47,738 bases of DNA. Source: Myxococcales bacterium. GTDB lineage: Bacteria; Myxococcota; Myxococcia; Myxococcales; Myxococcaceae. Where the stretch lies: positions 1 to 47,738 of the forward strand of contig JAUXRI010000165.1 of assembly GCA_030681895.1 (NCBI GenBank), in the 5' to 3' direction. The notes under the pieces were generated by a model that worked only from the letters and a program-made list of their open reading frames with translations, ran no database searches and was not told the DNA's origin. Of this stretch, positions 9,392-18,788 are shown one piece after another. Positions within the stretch are counted from its first letter, which is position 1, and every line of letters starts with the position of its first letter. A program made the position numbers and the translations under genes.

Positions 9392-10488
9392 GCAGCGCCT
9401 CGCCGCTCGACCCGGAACATCAACAGAAGGCCCACGACGAGGAAGAGCAGGTTCGGAACCTGGCCCGCCAGCGCTGGCGAGAGTTCGCCCTTCTCGGCGA
9501 CCTGCACCGCGGCGCGCGCAATCAGGTAGTAGCCGACGTAGCTCATCAACGAGAACATCACGCCGAACGCGCGCCCGCCCCCTCGCCTCGAGAGCGCCAG
9601 GGGCGTGCCGAGAAACGCGAACGCCAGCGGCATCAGCGCCTGCCCCAGCCGCCAATGGAGCGTGACCTCGATCGGCAGCGTGGGCTCCCCCTTCTCGAAC
9701 GCTGCCCGGCGCGCCTCGAGGAGTTCGAGCGGAGACGACTCCTCGCGCACCGAGCGGAAGTTGTTCTTCTGGAAGAAGGCGCCGCCGACGTCAGCCTTGA
9801 ACTCGGCGCGAGAGAAGCCGACCGTCGAGTAGTCCTCGCTGAAACCACGCGCGCGGTGAACGCTCCCGTCTTCGAGGACGAAGACGACGTTCTCGAGCCG
9901 CTCGTCGGGCTGCACCGCGCCTCTCGCGCCCAGCGCCAGCAATGGCGTCTCGCGATCGCGGCCGTCGAAGAGCAGCACGTTCGTCCACCGGTTCCCCGGG
10001 TCGACCTTCTCGGCGTACAGCGTGAAGTCGGGCACCTCTTCGTGGAAGACGCCGCTGCGAATGTCGGACACGAGGTTGCGCCGGATGATCTCGTGCGCGA
10101 TGAGCCGCAGCGAGCGCATGCCCCACGGCTGGAGCGTGAAGGACAGCCCCGCGAGCACGAGCGTCAGGACGAGGCCCAGCACCAGCGGGCCGCCGAAGAA
10201 GACCCGTGGCTTCACGCCGAGCGCCTGCATCGCGACCAGCTCCCTGTCATCCGCGAGCCGCCCGAGCCCGAGCAGCGTCGCCAACAACATCGCGATGGGG
10301 ATGGCCTGCACGAGGAACTGAGGCGCCAGCGACGCGGTGAAGCGCACGAAGTCCCACGCCGTCACCGCGCTGCCGAGCAGGAAATCCATGCCCCGCAGAA
10401 AGGCCATCACGAAGAACAGCACGCTCAGAAACCCGGTCCAGGCGGCGAACGGCGCGACGATCTCCTGAAAGAGATAGCGGCGGAGCAT
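9388..10488 (-). CDS. lptF: LptF, LPS export permease subunit
   Basis: This is the partner permease of LptG. The 366-residue protein starts MLRRYLFQEIVAPF, a typical LptF opening, followed by helices, the coupling-helix segment LADDRELVAMQALGVKP, a periplasmic domain (FTLYAEKVDPGNRW) and three C-terminal helices. The ATG lies 2 bases after the purD stop, so the transporter genes are expressed with the purine gene. Length and domain order match YjgP/YjgQ family proteins. Confidence 0.9.
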   Translation of the reverse strand: MLRRYLFQEIVAPFAAWTGFLSVLFFVMAFLRGMDFLLGSAVTAWDFVRFTASLAPQFLVQAIPIAMLLATLLGLGRLADDRELVAMQALGVKPRVFFGGPLVLGLVLTLVLAGLSFTLQPWGMRSLRLIAHEIIRRNLVSDIRSGVFHEEVPDFTLYAEKVDPGNRWTNVLLFDGRDRETPLLALGARGAVQPDERLENVVFVLEDGSVHRARGFSEDYSTVGFSRAEFKADVGGAFFQKNNFRSVREESSPLELLEARRAAFEKGEPTLPIEVTLHWRLGQALMPLAFAFLGTPLALSRRGGGRAFGVMFSLMSYVGYYLIARAAVQVAEKGELSPALAGQVPNLLFLVVGLLLMFRVERRGAA

Positions 10489-10490
10489 TG

Positions 10491-11747
10491 TCAGAGCGCC
10501 GGAGCGCCGCTGGCGATGTCCTGGCGCAGCTGGCGGCCTTCGAACTCGATGCGCAGCGCGTGCTGCAGCGCCTGATCTCTCGCGGCAGAGACCGTGGCGC
10601 CGCGCGCGCAGACGGTCAATACGCGGCCGCCTGCGGTGATGACCCGGCCGCTCGCGTCGCGCTTCGTGCCGGCGTGAAACACCACGACGTCCGAGGGGGT
10701 GGCCAGGTCGAGCCCTGAGATCGGCAGCCCGGCTCGCGGTGCGTCTGGGTACCCGGGCGCCGCCAACACGATGCCCACCGCGTACCCGGGCTCGAGCCGC
10801 AGCCTTCGCTCCGGCAACGCGCCGACCGCTGCCGCGTGGAGCAGGGGCAGCAGATCGTCGGCGGTCTGCATCATCAACACCTGCGTCTCCGGGTCACCGA
10901 GCCGGGCGTTGAACTCCAACACCTTCGGGCCCTCTGGCGTCAGCATCAGGCCTGCGTAGAGCGCGCCACGAAAAGGCGCCCCGCGCTCCGCCAGCACCCG
11001 CAGCGTCGGGAGCATCACCGTGAGGCGAAGGTGCTCGAGTTGGTCGTCGTCGAGCAGCCGCGCTGGCGCGTACGCCCCCATGCCACCGGTGTTCGGGCCA
11101 CGATCTCCATCGAGCAGCCGCTTGTGATCCTGCGACGGCGGCAACAACACGGCGCGCGCTCCGTCACACAACGCCATCACCGACAGCTCTGGCCCCGTCA
11201 GGCGCTCCTCGAGCAGCACCGTCTGACCGGCAGGCAGCCGGCCGAGCGCGCGCACCGCCTCCGCTGCTTCGGCGCCCGAGTCCGCGACGACGACGCCTTT
11301 GCCCGCGGCGAGGCCGTCGGCCTTCACGACGATCGGCCCACCAGCTGCAGCAGCCTTCGCCGCGTCGTCACGATCGGTGAAGACCCGCGTCATCGCCGTC
11401 GGCACACCGGCGGCGAGCATGATCTCCTTCGCGAACGCCTTGGAGCCCTCGACCCGCGCAGCCGCAGCGTCAGGCCCGAAGACCGGAACGCCAGCGCGAC
11501 GCACGGCGTCGGCGACTCCTGCGACGAGCGGAGCCTCTGGGCCGACGACGAGCAGCTCGATGCGATGCGCCTTCACCAGCGCGACCACCGCCGATGGATC
11601 GTTCTGATCGACCGCGACCGTCGTGCCGAGGTCTTCGGTGCCCGGGTTTCCCGGGGCGATGAAGAGCGCGTTCAACGCAGGGCTCTGTTTCAGCTTCCAG
11701 GCCAGCGCGTGCTCTCGCGCGCCGCTGCCGAGCACCAGCACTCTCAC
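10491..11747 (-). CDS. purD: Phosphoribosylamine-glycine ligase
   Basis: PurD joins phosphoribosylamine and glycine with ATP to give GAR, the second step of purine synthesis, in the cytoplasm. The 418-residue length is normal. Motifs seen are VLVLGSGAREHALAWKL at the start, VVGPEAPLVAG, the ATP-grasp segment VVKADGLAAGKGVVV, PSQDHKRLLDGDRGPNTGGMGAYAP and EFNARLGDPETQ. GTG is the start, fixed by the position of the conserved beginning. It sits between the zinc-ribbon/TPR gene (19-base gap) and lptF (2-base gap). Confidence 0.97.
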   Translation of the reverse strand: MRVLVLGSGAREHALAWKLKQSPALNALFIAPGNPGTEDLGTTVAVDQNDPSAVVALVKAHRIELLVVGPEAPLVAGVADAVRRAGVPVFGPDAAAARVEGSKAFAKEIMLAAGVPTAMTRVFTDRDDAAKAAAAGGPIVVKADGLAAGKGVVVADSGAEAAEAVRALGRLPAGQTVLLEERLTGPELSVMALCDGARAVLLPPSQDHKRLLDGDRGPNTGGMGAYAPARLLDDDQLEHLRLTVMLPTLRVLAERGAPFRGALYAGLMLTPEGPKVLEFNARLGDPETQVLMMQTADDLLPLLHAAAVGALPERRLRLEPGYAVGIVLAAPGYPDAPRAGLPISGLDLATPSDVVVFHAGTKRDASGRVITAGGRVLTVCARGATVSAARDQALQHALRIEFEGRQLRQDIASGAPAL

Positions 11748-11766
11748 GGCAGGGCCCCCACCATCG

Positions 11767-14547
11767 TCACAGCGCCTGCTTGAACAGCGCGCGCTTGGCT
11801 TCGCGGTATTGGGGGTCGGCCAGCAACACGCCCGTCAGGAGCCTGCGCGCGGCGTCGGGGTTCTTCTGTCGGGCCTCGGCGTCTCCCATCACCACCCGAG
11901 GCGCGAGGAGCGACGCGGCGAGCTTGTTCGCCTCGACGGCCGCGATCTTCGCGGTGTCGACCTTGTTGGCGGCCATCAGCGCCAGCGCCAGCGCGGCACG
12001 CGAAAGCCCGTGGGTCTTGTTCGCTGCCACGCCCCTGCTCCCCTGCGTCACCGCCGTCCCGATGTCCCGACGCTTGAGCGCCACGAGAGAACGGAACGCG
12101 AAGCCGTCTGCGCTCCGGGGGTCGATGTTGGTGACACGCGCGAAGTTCTTGTCGGCCGTCGCGAGATCGTCGGAGAACCAGGCGATCAGGCCTTCACACA
12201 GGAACGGGTTCGGGTCTTCGTCTCCTCCCGAGCCGCCGAGGCCCGCCCATGCACCGACTGCCGGCTTGAGCACGTCGGCCTGACGAACGAACAGATGCGT
12301 CATGGCCGGCAGCGGGTTCGAGAGCGGGTCGGCCTTCAAGCCGCGCTTCAGACAGAACTCCCAGGCCTTGCCGTCCTTGCGCGACTTGGCAGCGGCCGCG
12401 CCAGCGAGCAGCAGGGCGCCCGTCTGCGAGGGATCCCTCTCCGACAACTCCGTCAACACGGTGATCGCCTCGGGCAGGCGGTTCTCCAGCACCAGCAGGC
12501 GCCCCTCGAGGAGCGTCTCGAGCGAAGGCGGGAGCTTGCCCTTGAGCGAGTCCATCGTCAGCCGGGCTTGCGAGGCGACGCCCTTCTCGGTGAGGACCAC
12601 GATCTGCTGAACCCTCGCCGGAACGTGATCTGGCTGGAGCTCGAGCGCCTTCTCCGCGCTCTCACTCGCCTTCTCCAGGTCTCCTCCGATGCGGTGCACG
12701 GCGGAGAGGTGGGTCAGCGCGTCAGCCTGGTCTTTCTTCGAGACGTCGCCATCGGCAGCGACCGCCTTGAGCAGCTCCATCGCCGAGGCGAGATCGCCCT
12801 GGTGCTGGTACGCGAGCATCGCCAGCGCGATGCGCGGCCGCCCGCTCTTGGGCGCTGCCGTTCGCGCGTCCTCGAGCACCTTCTTGGCCTTCGAGAGCTC
12901 GCCGACCTCGACGTCCAGGCGCGCCAGCGACTCCGCGGCTTCCCATTGATCGGGGTCGAGCGAGAGCCGCTTCTCGAGCGCATCCGACGCCTCCTTGTAC
13001 TTCCCGAGCGAGATCGCCAGGTGCGCCTGAAACAGGTACGCCCGCTTGAGCTTGGGGTCGAGCGCCAGGGCCTCCTTGAAGTACTGCTCCGACGTCTGCG
13101 CGTTCTTCTGCAGCTGCGCGTTGCCGAGGGCGAGCATCGCGAGCGCCTTGTCGTGAGGCTCCTTGCTGTTCTTGCCGATCTCGGCCCGGTGCTGCACGTC
13201 GTTCGCGTTGACGCCTCGCGCGATGTCGAGGTGCGCGTGCGCCACGTAGAGCATCGGAGCGCCGCTGCGCTGCTCGGCCGCGGTCAACATCGAGTCCGCA
13301 GCCTTCGACGTGAGATCGTCGATGTCGCCACCGCGGCCGAACGCCACCGCCAGCACCCAACCAGCGATCGCACGATCGCTCGAGCTGTCGAGCACCAGCG
13401 CCTTCTCGAACTCCTCTTCGGCGTCGCGGTAGCCGCTGGTGGTGTCCTTCGCGAGGGCGCTCTCGCCATTCTCGATGTGCACCCGGGCCTGATCCGATTC
13501 CTCGTCGGCGAGCTCCGGGTAGTTCACCTTCCACCGCTGCACGATGGCCTCGATGGACTTCGACGACGCCGGGGACGCGACCGTCACCTTGGGCGGCTTG
13601 CGCTGCCACGGCTTCTTCCACGCCAACAACCCGCCGATCGAGCCGAGCACGACGAGCACCGCGACCACGCCGAGGATCGTGCGAGCGCTGTTCGACGACT
13701 CCGTGTCGCGCATCGCGCTGCGCACCGCCGTGGTCTGGGCGACCGACATCGGCGGCGGGCTCGAGAAGTTCGGCTGAGCAGGCACGGGCTGCAGGCTGCC
13801 TGCGCTCCTCGAGTTGGCGACGCTCGACGCGATGGCTGCGGTGTCGACCCGCTCCGACTTTCCAGCGTTGGTATCCGGGGTGGGGCCGTCGACCCGCTCC
13901 TGCTGCTTGGAGCGGCAGTCGTCACAAGTCCCCAGCGCGATGTCGAACGGATCGGTGATCGACTTCCCGCAGCTCTTGCACTTCGCAGCGGTGCCGCCGC
14001 TCAATGCATCGAGCTCGGCCGCGGCGCTCGGTGCACCAGGCGGCGGGGCTCCGAACTCGAAGCCAGGCGGCTCGAACGGCGACGGCGGGGCGGGCATCGG
14101 GAAGTCAGGGAGCGCCGGCTTGCTCTCGGCAACGGGCGGCGGCGCTGCAAGAGCCGCAGGAGCCGGCGGCGGCGGCGGCGCCACGAGATCGAAGTCGAAG
14201 GGGCTCCGTGTGCTCGGCGCCGAGAGCGGCGCGGCGGGAGGAGGAGGCGGCGGCGGCGCAGGCGGTCTGGCTGGCGGCGGCGCGAAGTTGAAGTCGAACG
14301 GCGAGCCTGACGCCGGTGCGGGAGCCGCGGCCGGAGCGGCGCCGGTCGGCAGATCGAACAAGAACGGCGAGGCGCTGGGGGCAGGTGCAGCGGCGACGGG
14401 TGCGACGGCAGCCGCGGCCGCGTCATCGCCCTTCTTCACCATCTGGAGATGCCGACACCGCGGGCACTGTGCGCGCACGCCCTTCTCGGTGACGAACTTG
14501 TCGTCGATGGCGTACGCGGCGGAGCACTTCTGACAGACGATGCGCAT
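11767..14547 (-). CDS. Zinc-ribbon, Pro-rich, single-pass membrane TPR protein
   Basis: A 926-residue protein. The N-terminus is an MJ0042-type zinc ribbon with CxxC pairs at C5/C8 and C28/C31, the form found at the start of many myxobacterial proteins. A long Pro/Ala-rich linker follows, then a second small Cys knuckle (KCKSCGKS and TCDDCRSK), one membrane helix ([18 protein letters not shown]) and about 600 residues of TPR repeats (for example [21 protein letters not shown]). The topology suggests a cytoplasmic ribbon and periplasmic TPR scaffold. Its partner is unknown. It is placed between purH (5-base gap) and purD, so it is co-expressed with purine genes with no evident functional link. 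Confidence 0.85.
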   Translation of the reverse strand: MRIVCQKCSAAYAIDDKFVTEKGVRAQCPRCRHLQMVKKGDDAAAAAVAPVAAAPAPSASPFLFDLPTGAAPAAAPAPASGSPFDFNFAPPPARPPAPPPPPPPAAPLSAPSTRSPFDFDLVAPPPPPAPAALAAPPPVAESKPALPDFPMPAPPSPFEPPGFEFGAPPPGAPSAAAELDALSGGTAAKCKSCGKSITDPFDIALGTCDDCRSKQQERVDGPTPDTNAGKSERVDTAAIASSVANSRSAGSLQPVPAQPNFSSPPPMSVAQTTAVRSAMRDTESSNSARTILGVVAVLVVLGSIGGLLAWKKPWQRKPPKVTVASPASSKSIEAIVQRWKVNYPELADEESDQARVHIENGESALAKDTTSGYRDAEEEFEKALVLDSSSDRAIAGWVLAVAFGRGGDIDDLTSKAADSMLTAAEQRSGAPMLYVAHAHLDIARGVNANDVQHRAEIGKNSKEPHDKALAMLALGNAQLQKNAQTSEQYFKEALALDPKLKRAYLFQAHLAISLGKYKEASDALEKRLSLDPDQWEAAESLARLDVEVGELSKAKKVLEDARTAAPKSGRPRIALAMLAYQHQGDLASAMELLKAVAADGDVSKKDQADALTHLSAVHRIGGDLEKASESAEKALELQPDHVPARVQQIVVLTEKGVASQARLTMDSLKGKLPPSLETLLEGRLLVLENRLPEAITVLTELSERDPSQTGALLLAGAAAAKSRKDGKAWEFCLKRGLKADPLSNPLPAMTHLFVRQADVLKPAVGAWAGLGGSGGDEDPNPFLCEGLIAWFSDDLATADKNFARVTNIDPRSADGFAFRSLVALKRRDIGTAVTQGSRGVAANKTHGLSRAALALALMAANKVDTAKIAAVEANKLAASLLAPRVVMGDAEARQKNPDAARRLLTGVLLADPQYREAKRALFKQAL

Positions 14548-14552
14548 GGAGA

Positions 14553-16106
14553 TCAGTGCCGGAAGTGGCGAACGCCGGTGAACAGCATCGCCAGACCGTG
14601 CTCGTCGGCGGCCGCGATCAACTCGGCGTCACGCACCGAGCCGCCCGGCTGAACCACGCAGCTCGCGCCGGCGGCGGCGACTGCATCGAGGCCATCGCGG
14701 AACGGGAAGAATGCGTCAGACGCCACAGCGCTTCCTTTCAGCAGGTTCCCACCCCGTCCGGCGGCAATCTTCACTGAATCGACCCGGCTTGTCTGCCCTC
14801 CTCCGACGGCGAGCAGGTGGGAGCCGTCCGAAAAGACGATCGCGTTGCTCTTGACGTGCTTGCAGACGCGCCACGCAAAGCGCAGCGCAGCCAGTTCGTC
14901 AGGACTGGGCGTACGCCGGCTCACCTGTTTCCACTCGCTCACAGGCTCGACGGCGTCACGGTCCATCAGAAGCAGGCCACCCGAGATGCTTCGCGCGTCG
15001 AGCTGGTCAGTGGGTCGCGCGACCACCGAGGCGAGCCCTTCGCCTGCCTCGAGCAACCGCAGGTTCTTCTTCGTCGCCAGGAGCTGCCGGGCCCCCGCAT
15101 CGTACGATGGCGCGATCACCGCCTCGAGGAACGTCTCCGCGAGCGCGGCAGCGGTCACTTCGTCGACGGCGCGGTTCAAGGCGACGATGCCGCCGAACGC
15201 CGAGACTTCGTCGATCGCCCGGGCTCGCCGGTAGGCCGTCAGAAGGGAGTCGTCGCAGGCAACACCACACGGCGTGTTGTGCTTGATGATCACCGCTGTC
15301 GGCCGCTCCGGGAACTCGAGCACCAGGCCCAGCGCGGCGTCCAGATCGAGCAGGTTGTTGTACGAGAGCTCCTTGCCCTGGAGCACCGACGAGAACGCGA
15401 CCGTCGGTCCCGCGGGTCGACGTGGCGTCCGGTAGAACGCTCCGCGCTGGTGCGGGTTCTCGCCGTAGCGCAGCTCCTGCACCTTCTCGAACGGAAGGGT
15501 CAGCGCGTCGGGGAAGGCGACGGTCTCCTGCTCCGAGAGCCAGGCCGCGATGGCGGCGTCGTAGCTGGCGGTATGCCCGAAGGCCTTTCGCTGGAGCGTG
15601 CGCCGCGTCGCAGCCGAGACCTGACCATCGCGCTCGAGCTCCGCGAGCACTGCCGGGTAGTCGTCTGGGTCGACGACGATCGAGACGTGATCGGCGTTCT
15701 TGGCAGACGCGCGAACCATCGCCGGGCCACCGATGTCGATCTGCTCGATCGCCTCGTCCCTGGTGGCGCCTTTGGCGACCGTCTCGCGGAACGGGTACAA
15801 GTTCACCGCGACGATCGAGATCGCCGTGATGCCATGGGCGTCCATCTCGGTCTTGTCGGAGGCCAACGAGGGGCGCCCGAGCAGCCCACCGTGGATCTTC
15901 GGGTGCAGCGTCTTCACCCGGCCGCCGAGGATCTCAGGGAAGCCCGTGTGTTGACTCACTTTCGTCGCCGGCACCTGCGCCGCTTCGAGCGCCGCAAGGG
16001 TTCCACCCGTCGAGAGAATCGTGAAGCCACGACGAACCAGTCCCTGAGCGAAGGGCACCAGCCCACGCTTGTCGGACACACTGAGGAGGGCGAGCACGGT
16101 TGGCAC
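14553..16106 (-). CDS. purH: Bifunctional AICAR transformylase / IMP cyclohydrolase
   Basis: PurH carries out the last two steps of IMP synthesis, using 10-formyl-tetrahydrofolate. The protein is 517 residues from GTG ([15 protein letters not shown]). The N-terminal cyclohydrolase (methylglyoxal-synthase-like) domain shows [20 protein letters not shown] and NLYPF; the C-terminal transformylase domain has the catalytic Lys-His in [10 protein letters not shown] and YGENPHQ. It begins the purH, TPR protein, purD, lptF, lptG run. The 65 bases before it contain a small T/A-rich inverted repeat (16141-16154) of uncertain meaning. Confidence 0.97.
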   Translation of the reverse strand: MPTVLALLSVSDKRGLVPFAQGLVRRGFTILSTGGTLAALEAAQVPATKVSQHTGFPEILGGRVKTLHPKIHGGLLGRPSLASDKTEMDAHGITAISIVAVNLYPFRETVAKGATRDEAIEQIDIGGPAMVRASAKNADHVSIVVDPDDYPAVLAELERDGQVSAATRRTLQRKAFGHTASYDAAIAAWLSEQETVAFPDALTLPFEKVQELRYGENPHQRGAFYRTPRRPAGPTVAFSSVLQGKELSYNNLLDLDAALGLVLEFPERPTAVIIKHNTPCGVACDDSLLTAYRRARAIDEVSAFGGIVALNRAVDEVTAAALAETFLEAVIAPSYDAGARQLLATKKNLRLLEAGEGLASVVARPTDQLDARSISGGLLLMDRDAVEPVSEWKQVSRRTPSPDELAALRFAWRVCKHVKSNAIVFSDGSHLLAVGGGQTSRVDSVKIAAGRGGNLLKGSAVASDAFFPFRDGLDAVAAAGASCVVQPGGSVRDAELIAAADEHGLAMLFTGVRHFRH

Positions 16107-16171
16107 CTAGCAATCGACTCTGGAGGGGTCAACGAGTCGGTTTTCGGGCGAAAAACGCCTCGCCAGGCTGG

Positions 16172-16654
<483 letters not shown>

Positions 16655-16697
16655 GTCCCCTCCTTCGAATGGCGAGTGGAAGCTCGCCTGGCTCGCA

Positions 16698-17222
16698 CTA
16701 CCAGAAGTCTCTCGGCGCCTCGGGGGCCGGGCGCGACGTCACCACGCTCCCGAACCGCGCCACGTCACGCACCAGCGCCGCCGCCCGCGAACGAAGCTGC
16801 GCGAGCTGATCGGTCAACTGCCCTTGAGGATTCTGCGACGTCTTCTCGGCCAGCTCGACCGACAACCCCGCGAAGACCGCCCCGAACTCGCGCTCGACCA
16901 CGTCCATGTGACTGCGAACGAAGACGTACGAACGACGAATGTCCTCGAGGGTGTGGCCCTCGGCCATCATCTTCTTGATCGCGTTGATTCGCCTGACGGA
17001 CTCGACCGGGTACAGCCCCTGACTGCCCTGGTGTTTTCCCTTCCGGCCGACCCGCCGGCTCCGCGGCAACAACCCTGACTGAACGTACTTCCGGAAGGTC
17101 GCCTCTGAGAGCGCGACGCCCCTGGGCTTGAAGATCTCCACGATCACGCGCGCAGGAACTCCCTGCGGGTACTCGCGCTCGATCCGATCGATCTCGTCGG
17201 GACGCAGGAGTTCGGTCGTCAT
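16698..17222 (-). CDS. MerR-type transcriptional regulator
   Basis: A 174-residue protein from ATG at 17222 ([12 protein letters not shown]); a GTG four codons upstream is a less likely start. A winged-helix DNA-binding domain of MerR type occupies about residues 25-100, including [35 protein letters not shown] and [16 protein letters not shown]. The C-terminal 70 residues look like a helical dimerisation region; there is no conserved Cys for metal sensing. A promoter and a 9+9-bp inverted repeat lie directly in front of the gene, which suggests autoregulation. It heads a probable two-gene unit with the sigma region-4-like protein. Confidence 0.82.
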   Translation of the reverse strand: MTTELLRPDEIDRIEREYPQGVPARVIVEIFKPRGVALSEATFRKYVQSGLLPRSRRVGRKGKHQGSQGLYPVESVRRINAIKKMMAEGHTLEDIRRSYVFVRSHMDVVEREFGAVFAGLSVELAEKTSQNPQGQLTDQLAQLRSRAAALVRDVARFGSVVTSRPAPEAPRDFW

Positions 17223-17230
17223 TGCGGGTT

Positions 17231-17255
17231 CCACTCAATGGTCAATATTGAGTGG
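17231..17255. promoter_or_regulatory. Palindromic operator candidate in front of merR-type gene
   Basis: A perfect inverted repeat with 9-bp arms (ccactcaat at 17231-17239, attgagtgg at 17247-17255) and a 7-base spacer. The right arm overlaps a second perfect 10-bp palindrome, tcaatattga (17242-17251). It starts just downstream of the predicted -10 element and ends 9 bases before the ATG, so a bound dimer would block initiation. Binding by the adjacent MerR-type protein is inference. Confidence 0.6.
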
Positions 17256-17262
17256 CGGCGTA

Positions 17263-17292
17263 TGAATAGCAGACATTGAAAGGAGGTGTCAA
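17263..17292 (-). promoter_or_regulatory. Sigma-70-like promoter for merR-type gene
   Basis: On the minus strand TTGACA (17292-17287) is followed, after 18 bases, by TATTCA (17268-17263) preceded by TGC, an extended -10 arrangement. The -35 is perfect and the -10 matches three of six positions. Transcription would begin near 17256, at the edge of the palindrome. Confidence 0.5.
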
Positions 17293-17459
17293 CGACGATC
17301 AGCGACTTTTCGATCGTGGTGGTGTCCTGGCGCAGGACGAGGCTCAGGGAGACGACCGATTCCGCTCCGATCGAAAGAACTCGCCGTCCGGAAATCGGAC
17401 GCAAGCGACCGGGCTCAGCGCCACATTCACGATCGGGGTGTCAGGGGCACGAACGAAGA

Positions 17460-17497
17460 CCTGATCCAGCGATCAGGTGATCCCTCGCGACCGAGGG
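17460..17497 (-). terminator. Tandem hairpins downstream of ruvA
   Basis: Two adjacent stem-loops: cctgatc/gatcagg with loop cagc (17460-17477) and ccctcg/cgaggg with loop cgac (17482-17497). They lie about 50-85 bases after the ruvA stop on the minus strand. No T-run follows, so they may be a weak or Rho-assisted terminator or part of a structured RNA. The rest of the 323-base gap (17223-17545) holds the merR promoter and further hairpins but no convincing gene. Confidence 0.4.
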
Positions 17498-17545
17498 GCT
17501 CTGGGTCAGCGCTTTGAGTGCGTCACCGACGCCGCTGGCGCGCGT

Positions 17546-18151
17546 TCAGCTGGTGCGGAGCGCCTTGAGGGCCTCACGCAGCTGCGTCTCGAAGGGAGCG
17601 CCCTCGCCCGCGCGCTCGACGGCGATGGTCGCCGCGTTCTCTGCCTGCGCCGCCCGATAGCCAAGGTTCAGGAGTGCAGACACGAGATCACTCGAGGCCG
17701 GTGGCGTTGCGCGAGCAACACCATCGGCGGTCGTCGCGTCGGAGCTGAGCAACCGCACCTTGTCCTTCAGCTCGAGCACCAGGCGCTCAGCGGTCTTCTT
17801 GCCGACGCCGTGGATCTTGGTGAGCCGCACGACCTCGCCTTTCGAGAGGGCCGTCACCAGCTCGGGGGTGTCGAGGCCCGACAGCACGTTCAGCGCCATC
17901 TTCGGCCCGACCTGACTCACCGAGGTCAGCAAGAGGAAGAGCTCCTCTTCGGTTCGCGTCAGGAAGCCGAAGAGATCGAGCGCGTCTTCACGCACGATGG
18001 TCCTGATGCGGAGCGAGACTGGTTGGCCGATCGCGGGCAGCCGCCCCGACGCCATCGAGGACACCGCCACGCGGTAGGCCACTCCTTGAACGTCGACGAT
18101 GGCCTCCGTGGGCCCCTTCTCGACCAACACACCCTTGAGTCCGGCGATCAC
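17546..18151 (-). CDS. ruvA: Holliday junction DNA helicase subunit RuvA
   Basis: RuvA binds four-way junctions as a tetramer and loads the RuvB motor. The 201-residue length is standard. An N-terminal OB fold (VIAGLKGVLVEKGP) is followed by the two helix-hairpin-helix motifs (VSQVGPKMALNVLSGL and IHGVGKKTAERLVLELKDK) and the C-terminal three-helix RuvB-binding domain (VSALLNLGYRAAQAENA). The GTG start overlaps the ruvC stop by 4 bases (GTGA at 18148-18151). No ruvB follows; after a gap comes the MerR-type gene. Confidence 0.96.
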   Translation of the reverse strand: MIAGLKGVLVEKGPTEAIVDVQGVAYRVAVSSMASGRLPAIGQPVSLRIRTIVREDALDLFGFLTRTEEELFLLLTSVSQVGPKMALNVLSGLDTPELVTALSKGEVVRLTKIHGVGKKTAERLVLELKDKVRLLSSDATTADGVARATPPASSDLVSALLNLGYRAAQAENAATIAVERAGEGAPFETQLREALKALRTS

Positions 18152-18744
18152 GTCGAGCCTTCCTTGGCCGAGACGGCAGCCGCGCGGCCCGGGCGTACGA
18201 CGTTGGGACTGAGCCGATCGGCGAAGGTCGCCTGCGTTGCTGAGCCTCGGCGCGTCGTGGCGGCCGCAGTGGCAAACGGAACCTGATGGGCGTGGCAGCA
18301 CGCCACGGCGAGCGCGTCGTAGGCGTCGGAGCGCTCCAGCGGTTCCTTCAGGGACAGGACGCGGGTCACCATGCGCGCGACCGAGTCCTTGCTGTCGTTG
18401 CCGCCGCTCCCGATGGCGCGCTTCACCCTCGCAGGGGCGTACTCGAAGAGGGGGACCCGGGCGCGGGCCGCAAGCAGCAACACGACACCGCGAGCGTGAC
18501 CGAGAATCAGCGCGCTGCGAGCGTTCTTGTGGGTGAACACGCCCTCGACCGCGACGGCCTGGGGCGCGAAGACGTCGATCACGCGCCCGAGCTCGAGGAA
18601 GATCGTCTCGAGCCGCAGCTCGAGGGGAACGTCGGTGCCTGCTCGAACGACACCATGGCCCACGTAGCGCGGCCGACCGCGCTCGACCTCGACGAGGCCG
18701 TACCCGAGAAACCGGCTACCAGGGTCGACGCCCAGAACGCGCAT
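18148..18744 (-). CDS. ruvC: Crossover junction endodeoxyribonuclease RuvC
   Basis: RuvC resolves Holliday junctions by paired nicks. The 198-residue protein has all four acidic active-site residues: D7 (GVDPGS), E67 (VAVEGVF), D140 and D143 (ERSDAYDAL). Other landmarks are FTHKNARSALILGHARGV and PARVKRAIGSGGNDSK. About 25 residues at the C-terminus (rich in Arg, Ala and Thr) extend beyond the usual domain. It is translationally coupled to ruvA and lies 44 bases downstream of the receiver/TPR gene. Confidence 0.96.
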   Translation of the reverse strand: MRVLGVDPGSRFLGYGLVEVERGRPRYVGHGVVRAGTDVPLELRLETIFLELGRVIDVFAPQAVAVEGVFTHKNARSALILGHARGVVLLLAARARVPLFEYAPARVKRAIGSGGNDSKDSVARMVTRVLSLKEPLERSDAYDALAVACCHAHQVPFATAAATTRRGSATQATFADRLSPNVVRPGRAAAVSAKEGST

Positions 18745-18788
18745 GATACGGAACTGACGTGTAGCTCACGTCTGCGCAGCTGTCGAAA

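Noticed and set aside
11623..14310. A plus-strand open frame of 895 codons
   Set aside because: It is antisense to purD and the zinc-ribbon/TPR gene, is very rich in Arg and His, and has no recognisable domain. High GC content leaves long shadow frames open.
16141..16154. ttttcg-gg-cgaaaa inverted repeat before purH
   Set aside because: The loop is too short for a good hairpin and there is no terminal T-run; it may be chance.
17279..17480. A strong Shine-Dalgarno-like aaaggaggtg followed by a short plus-strand frame
   Set aside because: No start codon stands at a proper distance (the GTG at 17286 overlaps the motif), the peptide is basic and unlike any family, and the same bases form the minus-strand -35 region of the merR-type promoter.
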